A stretch of 64,000 nt of DNA from Actinomadura sp. KC06. GTDB taxonomy: Bacteria > Actinomycetota > Actinomycetes > Streptosporangiales > Streptosporangiaceae. The notes under the pieces are model-generated. The model saw only the letters and a program-made list of their open reading frames with translations, had not been told where the DNA came from and ran no database searches. Numbering within the stretch: position 1 is the first letter of the stretch; each line of letters opens with the position of its first letter. The position numbers and the translations under genes are program-made. Shown here piece by piece: positions 60,844 to 64,000 of this stretch. The stretch lies in assembly GCF_004348735.1 (NCBI RefSeq), contig NZ_SMKT01000021.1, positions 1 through 64,000 of the forward strand. Reading direction: 5' to 3'.

Positions 60844-61209
60844 ATGGGAGCGCATGAGTGGTGTCCGGGTGTGCGCCAACGTCCGGCGCCCCCACCGGAG
60901 GTGAAGGCCGAGCACGGCCCCCGGATGCTGATCCCGCAGCGGGAGCGCGTCACGTTCCTGGTCAGGCTCTCCGAGATGTTCAGCCCGATCGTGGGACCGC
61001 TGACCGCGTTCGCCGTCATCAACGGCTACATCGTTCTCAACGTGATCCCGCAGGACGTCTCCGGGCGGGCTGTGACGGTCGGGTGCAGTTACCGCGACGG
61101 GCAGTGGTGGTTCTACTACGTCCACACGGGGGTCTTCATCCGTCCGGCCAACGAGTTGGCCATGGCAGCGCGCCACATCAGGACTGACATGGAACAGGCG
61201 GGGCGATGA
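60844..61209 (+). CDS. hypothetical protein (121 aa)
   Basis: 121 codons from ATG 60844. The most protein-like part starts near residue 20: VKAEHGPRMLIPQRERVTFL, then a beta-rich segment VIPQDVSGRAVTVGCSYRDG QWWFYYVHTG. No family recognised. A 13-codon mini-frame in the same register (ATG 60799, MKFVRRSGNPSGA) with its own GAGG site ends 3 bases before this ATG, so either it is a coupled leader or the true gene begins there and a stop codon interrupts it. Overlaps the next gene by ATGA (61206). Confidence 0.55.
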   Translation: MGAHEWCPGVRQRPAPPPEVKAEHGPRMLIPQRERVTFLVRLSEMFSPIVGPLTAFAVINGYIVLNVIPQDVSGRAVTVGCSYRDGQWWFYYVHTGVFIRPANELAMAARHIRTDMEQAGR

Positions 61210-61475
61210 CCGAGCGGCAGGAGGCGGCCGACTACCTGTTCGCGCTGGCGGAGCTCCTGCGCGGCCACGGCTACACGCCGGAACAGCTGGGCACTCGGCG
61301 GCTCCGGGTGACGGACGGGGAGGACTCGCGCGCCGTGGAGATCGAGTGCCACCCCCGGCGCGGGGACGCGGACCGCTGGTGGTTCACCTGGGGTGGCGGA
61401 TTCTGGATGTGCGAGGCCGACCACCCCACCGACGCCCTCGTCCAGGTCAAAACCGCTCTACGGCAGGTGGAGTAA
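61206..61475 (+). CDS. hypothetical protein (89 aa)
   Basis: 89 aa from ATG 61206, coupled to the preceding gene by ATGA. N-terminal helix EAADYLFALAELLRGHGYTP, then strands with RVTDGEDSRAVEIECHPRRG and DRWWFTWGGGFWMCEADHPT, and a C-terminal helix (DALVQVKTALRQVE). Trp-rich small alpha/beta fold of the kind often encoded next to DUF397/XRE genes in actinomycetes. Function unknown. Confidence 0.6.
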   Translation: MTERQEAADYLFALAELLRGHGYTPEQLGTRRLRVTDGEDSRAVEIECHPRRGDADRWWFTWGGGFWMCEADHPTDALVQVKTALRQVE

Positions 61476-61554
61476 GACAGAGGAACGAAGGTGATCTTGA
61501 GCGGGTAAAATGGGGGGCGCAGTTTCCATTTCGGTCCCTTTAGGAGGCATGACC

Positions 61555-61776
61555 TTGGAGTTACGCGCAGCACGTAACGCGGCCGTCATCGCGGCGGCCG
61601 CGGCGGCGCTCGCGGCGGCCGCCGTCGCGACCACCGTCGACGATGGCGACGCCCGGCAGGACTCCGTGGCCGGTGTCGCGACGCCGGATCATATGACGCT
61701 GGCCGCCCCGGACCACATGAAGATCGCGACGCCGGACCACATGACGATCGCGACCCCGGATCATATGGAGATGTGA
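61555..61776 (+). CDS. exported PDHM-repeat peptide
   Basis: 73 aa from TTG 61555. Start chosen because AGGAGG (61542-61547) is exactly seven bases upstream, whereas the ATG at 61549 is only one base away from it. Basic start (LRAARNAAVI), Ala-rich hydrophobic segment (AAAAAALAAAAVATTV) like a signal peptide, acidic linker, then four 8-residue repeats TPDHMTLA, APDHMKIA, TPDHMTIA, TPDHMEM ending at the C-terminus. No known family. The methyltransferase gene starts 22 bases downstream. Could be a secreted structural or metal-binding repeat peptide, or a precursor peptide; neither is shown. Confidence 0.6.
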   Translation: MELRAARNAAVIAAAAAALAAAAVATTVDDGDARQDSVAGVATPDHMTLAAPDHMKIATPDHMTIATPDHMEM

Positions 61777-61798
61777 GGCGGGGAGAGGCGCGGGCGCG

Positions 61799-62578
61799 GT
61801 GAGCGCCGAGACCGTCATCGGCCGGGTCGCGGAGACCGCCCGGCGGCTGGTCGGCTACTGGGAGCGGCACCCCGACGGTGTTCTCCTGCCCGGATGGCAC
61901 GCGCCCTTCCGTCCGCTCGGCGACCTGCTGCCCGCGCGGGACGTCGAGTTCGCCGAGCGGAACCCCCAGATGGTGCCCTTGCTGTGGTATCCGGCCCTGA
62001 GCGCGGGGCCGGATACCCGGCGGGTCATCGACATACTCGACCATCTGCCGGTGGACCATGACGCCGCCTCGGCGATGATCCTGAGGCAGGAGCTGTCCCG
62101 GATCTACAGCTGGGCGATCGCGTCCCGGACGGCCCTGGACTGGCTCGGCGACCGGCTCGCGGGCCGCGGCCTGCTGGAGGTCGGGGCGGGCAGCGGGTAC
62201 TGGGCGTCGCTGCTGCGGGCGCAGGGCGTGGACGTCCTGGCGACCGACTCGGCGACGGACCGCAACGGCTACACCGACCGGTTCCGCTTCATCGATGTCC
62301 AGGCCGCCACGGCGGTGGAGGCAGCGCGGCGGCATCCCGACCGTGTCCTGGCCGTCATCTGGCCGCCGTATCGGGACACTATGGCGGCGGAGGCCCTGGA
62401 CGCCTACCAGGGGTCCGGCCTCGTCTACATCGGGGGTAGCCGGGGCGGGCTGTGCGCCGAGCACTCGTTCTTCGACGCGCTGGCCGAGCACTGGCGCCCG
62501 GTCTCCCGATGCCCCCTCACGCTGCGCTGGCTCGGGTATGACGATCACGCGACGTTCTACGTCCGGCGGGCGTCCTGA
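61799..62578 (+). CDS. class I SAM-dependent methyltransferase
   Basis: 259 aa from GTG 61799. Rossmann-type SAM site LLEVGAGSGYWASLLRAQGV (about 122-141) followed by DVLATDS; the catalytic region includes VLAVIWPPYRDTMAAEAL. The N-terminal 100 residues (HPDGVLLPGWHAPFRPLGDL, HDAASAMILRQELSRIYSWA) form an extra helical domain. Similar actinobacterial proteins are annotated only as methyltransferases. Co-directional with, and 22 bp from, the PDHM-repeat gene, so a shared role is possible. Followed by a strong hairpin. Confidence 0.75.
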   Translation: MSAETVIGRVAETARRLVGYWERHPDGVLLPGWHAPFRPLGDLLPARDVEFAERNPQMVPLLWYPALSAGPDTRRVIDILDHLPVDHDAASAMILRQELSRIYSWAIASRTALDWLGDRLAGRGLLEVGAGSGYWASLLRAQGVDVLATDSATDRNGYTDRFRFIDVQAATAVEAARRHPDRVLAVIWPPYRDTMAAEALDAYQGSGLVYIGGSRGGLCAEHSFFDALAEHWRPVSRCPLTLRWLGYDDHATFYVRRAS

Positions 62579-62590
62579 GCACAAAGTGAA

Positions 62591-62618
62591 GCGCCCCCGT
62601 CCGTTCGGACGGGGGCGC
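62591..62618 (+). terminator. terminator after the methyltransferase gene
   Basis: GCGCCCCCGTCCG (62591-62603) and CGGACGGGGGCGC (62606-62618), a 12-13 bp perfect hairpin 12 bases after the stop codon and between convergent genes. Confidence 0.8.
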
Positions 62619-62644
62619 CAGACAGGGCGTACAGGCCGGGGGCG

Positions 62645-62755
62645 TCACCGCTTCAGGGCCTTCGCGATGCGGACGCGGCGGGCCTTCTTGGCCTCGTTGC
62701 GCAGCACCGTCACGCGGTCGCTGATGATGACGTTGCTGAAGTCCGGGCGCATCAT
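62645..62755 (-). CDS. 36-aa basic mini-protein
   Basis: Codons from ATG 62755 (ATGATG) read MMRPDFSNVIISDRVTVLRN then EAKKARRVRIAKALKR, stop at 62645. AAGGAGAAGAAC lies at the ideal distance upstream. Third codon positions are almost all G or C, as in real genes here. A hydrophobic beta-like N-half and a strongly basic helical C-half suggest nucleic-acid or membrane binding. No family recognised. Confidence 0.55.
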   Translation of the reverse strand: MMRPDFSNVIISDRVTVLRNEAKKARRVRIAKALKR

Positions 62756-62842
62756 TTCGTTCTTCTCCTTGTGTCCCGCCGGGCCCTCTCGGCCCGACAT
62801 CTACAAGGTTCGTCCTAAGGCCCCGGGCCTCACATCGGGACG

Positions 62843-62874
62843 ACGCCTTATCTACGCGCCTTAGCGCGCCTTAG
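62843..62874. repeat. iterated GCGCCTTAG motif
   Basis: ACGCCTTAT (62843-62851), GCGCCTTAG (62856-62864) and GCGCCTTAG (62866-62874) repeat with a 10-base spacing in the gap between the GNAT gene and the mini-protein gene. One-helical-turn spacing suggests a protein-binding site, perhaps regulating the mini-protein. Confidence 0.4.
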
Positions 62875-62901
62875 ATCCGTGGACGGCGCCGTGCCTCCGG
62901 C

Positions 62902-63387
62902 TTAGGCGACCTCGATGAAACCTAGGCGGTCGTAGAGGCGGCGGGCACGGCGGTTGCGGCGGGTCACCGCCAGAGTGAGGGTGTCGTGGCCCTGGTCGGC
63001 GAGAGCGTGCATGACGGCTTGGACGAGCCCACGTCCTAGGCCGTGGCCCATGTGGGACTGGGCGACGAACAGGAACGCCAGGAGTGGGACGTCCTTGTAG
63101 AGGGTGACGAGGGCCCCGGCCACCGGACGCCCATCGTGCTCGGCGACGAATGACGCGTCGCGCAGGAACGTTCCGTATTCGCCGCTCAGCGTGAGGCGCA
63201 CTTCGCGTGCAGCGCCCTTGAGGTCTCCCACGTCGGCCTCATCGGGGGTGCCTCGGTAGGCGTCCCACAGGAGGGCCGCGATCGCGGCGGTGTCGGCGTC
63301 GTCGAACGGGCGGAAACCGGGCGACGGCGGGGGCACCGCGTCCAGAGCCACCTGGAGGCGGCTGCGTACGGGTGCGCCGGATGCCAT
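62902..63387 (-). CDS. GNAT-family N-acetyltransferase
   Basis: 161 aa from ATG 63387. Acetyl-CoA-binding motif A as HMGHGLGRGLVQAVMHAL, motif B TLTLAVTRRNRRARRLYDRL with GFIEVA, and central SFVAEHDGRPVAGALVTLYK. Complete single GNAT domain. Substrate unknown. It starts 8 bases after the upstream aldehyde dehydrogenase stop on the same strand, so the two are probably co-transcribed. Confidence 0.85.
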   Translation of the reverse strand: MASGAPVRSRLQVALDAVPPPSPGFRPFDDADTAAIAALLWDAYRGTPDEADVGDLKGAAREVRLTLSGEYGTFLRDASFVAEHDGRPVAGALVTLYKDVPLLAFLFVAQSHMGHGLGRGLVQAVMHALADQGHDTLTLAVTRRNRRARRLYDRLGFIEVA

Positions 63388-63394
63388 GATCTCC

Positions 63395-64000
63395 TCAGCG
63401 CTTGTAGCGGCGGCCGTGGATCAGGTTGATCATGTCGAGGACGCGGGCCATCTCCTTCTCGCCGCGGCCGAACGAGGTCATGTTCATCGTCGCGAACCGC
63501 TGCCGGGTGATCGCCTTCGGGCGGGTGAACTCGCGCAGGCCGTCCGCGCCGTGGATGCGGCCGAACCCCGACTCGCCGACACCGCCGAACGGCAGCGCCG
63601 CGACCTGCGCGAACGCGGCGAACGCGTTGATGGAGGTCATGCCGGACCGCATCCGGCGGGCGACGTCCATGGCGCGGGACCTGTCCCCGGAGAAGATCGT
63701 CCCGGCGAGGCCGTAGGCGGTCTTGTTGGCCTTCTCGACCGCCTCGTCCAGGTCCTTGACGCGGTGGACGGTGATCGTCGGCCCGAACGTCTCCTCGCAG
63801 ACGGCGGACGAGTCGTCCGGCACGTCGGTCAGCACGACCGGCTCCACGTACGGCTTGCGCACCGACTCGGCGCCGCCCACGACGGCCTTGCCGCCCTTGG
63901 CGAGCGCGTCCTTGATGTGGCGTTCGATGATGTCGAGCTGGCCGGGCATGGTGATCGGCCCGTAGGCGGCCTCGCGGTCGAAGCCGGGACGCAGGTCGCG
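63395..64000 (-). CDS. aldehyde dehydrogenase, 3' part (runs past the right edge)
   Basis: The last 201 codons of an NAD(P)-dependent aldehyde dehydrogenase; the gene continues beyond 64000. In view: RDLRPGFDREAAYGPI at the edge, LDIIERHIKDALAKGGKAVV, YVEPVVLTDVPDDS, the conserved EETFGPTITVHRV, NKTAYGLAGTIFS, and PFGGVGESGFGRIHGADGLR. Catalytic Glu and Cys lie upstream of the window and cannot be checked. Operon partner of the GNAT gene. Confidence 0.92.
   Translation of the reverse strand, partial: RDLRPGFDREAAYGPITMPGQLDIIERHIKDALAKGGKAVVGGAESVRKPYVEPVVLTDVPDDSSAVCEETFGPTITVHRVKDLDEAVEKANKTAYGLAGTIFSGDRSRAMDVARRMRSGMTSINAFAAFAQVAALPFGGVGESGFGRIHGADGLREFTRPKAITRQRFATMNMTSFGRGEKEMARVLDMINLIHGRRYKR

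Noticed and set aside
61555-62578. lasso peptide or lanthipeptide cluster
   Set aside because: No cyclase, dehydratase, protease or transporter genes nearby, and the repeat region has no Cys.

Overview
The window is high-GC actinomycete chromosome. GTG starts are frequent. Families that are nearly actinomycete-specific are present: DUF397/XRE-DUF5753 pairs, DUF574 methyltransferase, DUF2637 and DUF2550. The core gene order lysA-hom-thrC-thrB-rho-rpmE-prfA-prmC-tsaC-wecA-atp operon-DUF2550-pduO matches the order long known from Mycobacterium tuberculosis (Rv1293-Rv1314c). Together these suggest a Streptosporangiales/Thermomonosporaceae-like organism (Actinomadura or a relative). The assignment is by eye, without a database search.

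Region 1 (1-28.4 kb) is an accessory island ending at a tRNA-Arg(CCG) gene. It holds a nucleotidyl-cyclase-like gene, XRE regulators, a DUF574 methyltransferase, an AbiJ-like nuclease, and a large defence-type cluster: DUF262/HNH protein <- -> SNF2 helicase-DUF3883, DUF1156 DNA methyltransferase, HEPN(Swt1)-DUF499 ATPase. A tyrosine integrase broken by a frameshift follows. Around the intact cluster lies wreckage of an integrative/conjugative-type element: a twice-frameshifted DUF2637 gene, a second DUF2637 gene without its 5' end fused head-to-head to a beheaded methyltransferase, a three-frameshift zinc-ribbon gene and a two-frameshift Schlafen/AlbA_2 gene. The four defence ORFs are all open, while every recognisable mobility gene is damaged.

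Region 2 (28.5-34.5 kb) is the aspartate-family amino acid block: a lone receiver-domain regulator, a DALR-only ArgS relative where other actinobacteria carry argS, then lysA, hom, thrC and thrB.

Region 3 (35-46 kb) contains rho (with a long Arg/Gly/Glu-rich insertion), a two-component pair inserted between rho and rpmE, then rpmE, prfA, prmC, tsaC, a DUF2207 protein and wecA.

Region 4 (46-54 kb) is the complete F1Fo ATP synthase operon with two accessory membrane genes. atpH carries an in-frame copy of a dispersed G-rich hairpin repeat that also occurs twice between prfA and prmC and once (inverted) near pduO.

Region 5 (54-64 kb) contains a secreted M28 aminopeptidase, a DUF4097 lipoprotein, pduO, a GMC oxidoreductase, an XRE/DUF397 pair, small hypothetical genes, an exported PDHM-repeat peptide next to a methyltransferase, a 36-residue basic mini-protein, a GNAT gene and the 3' part of an aldehyde dehydrogenase gene that runs off the window.
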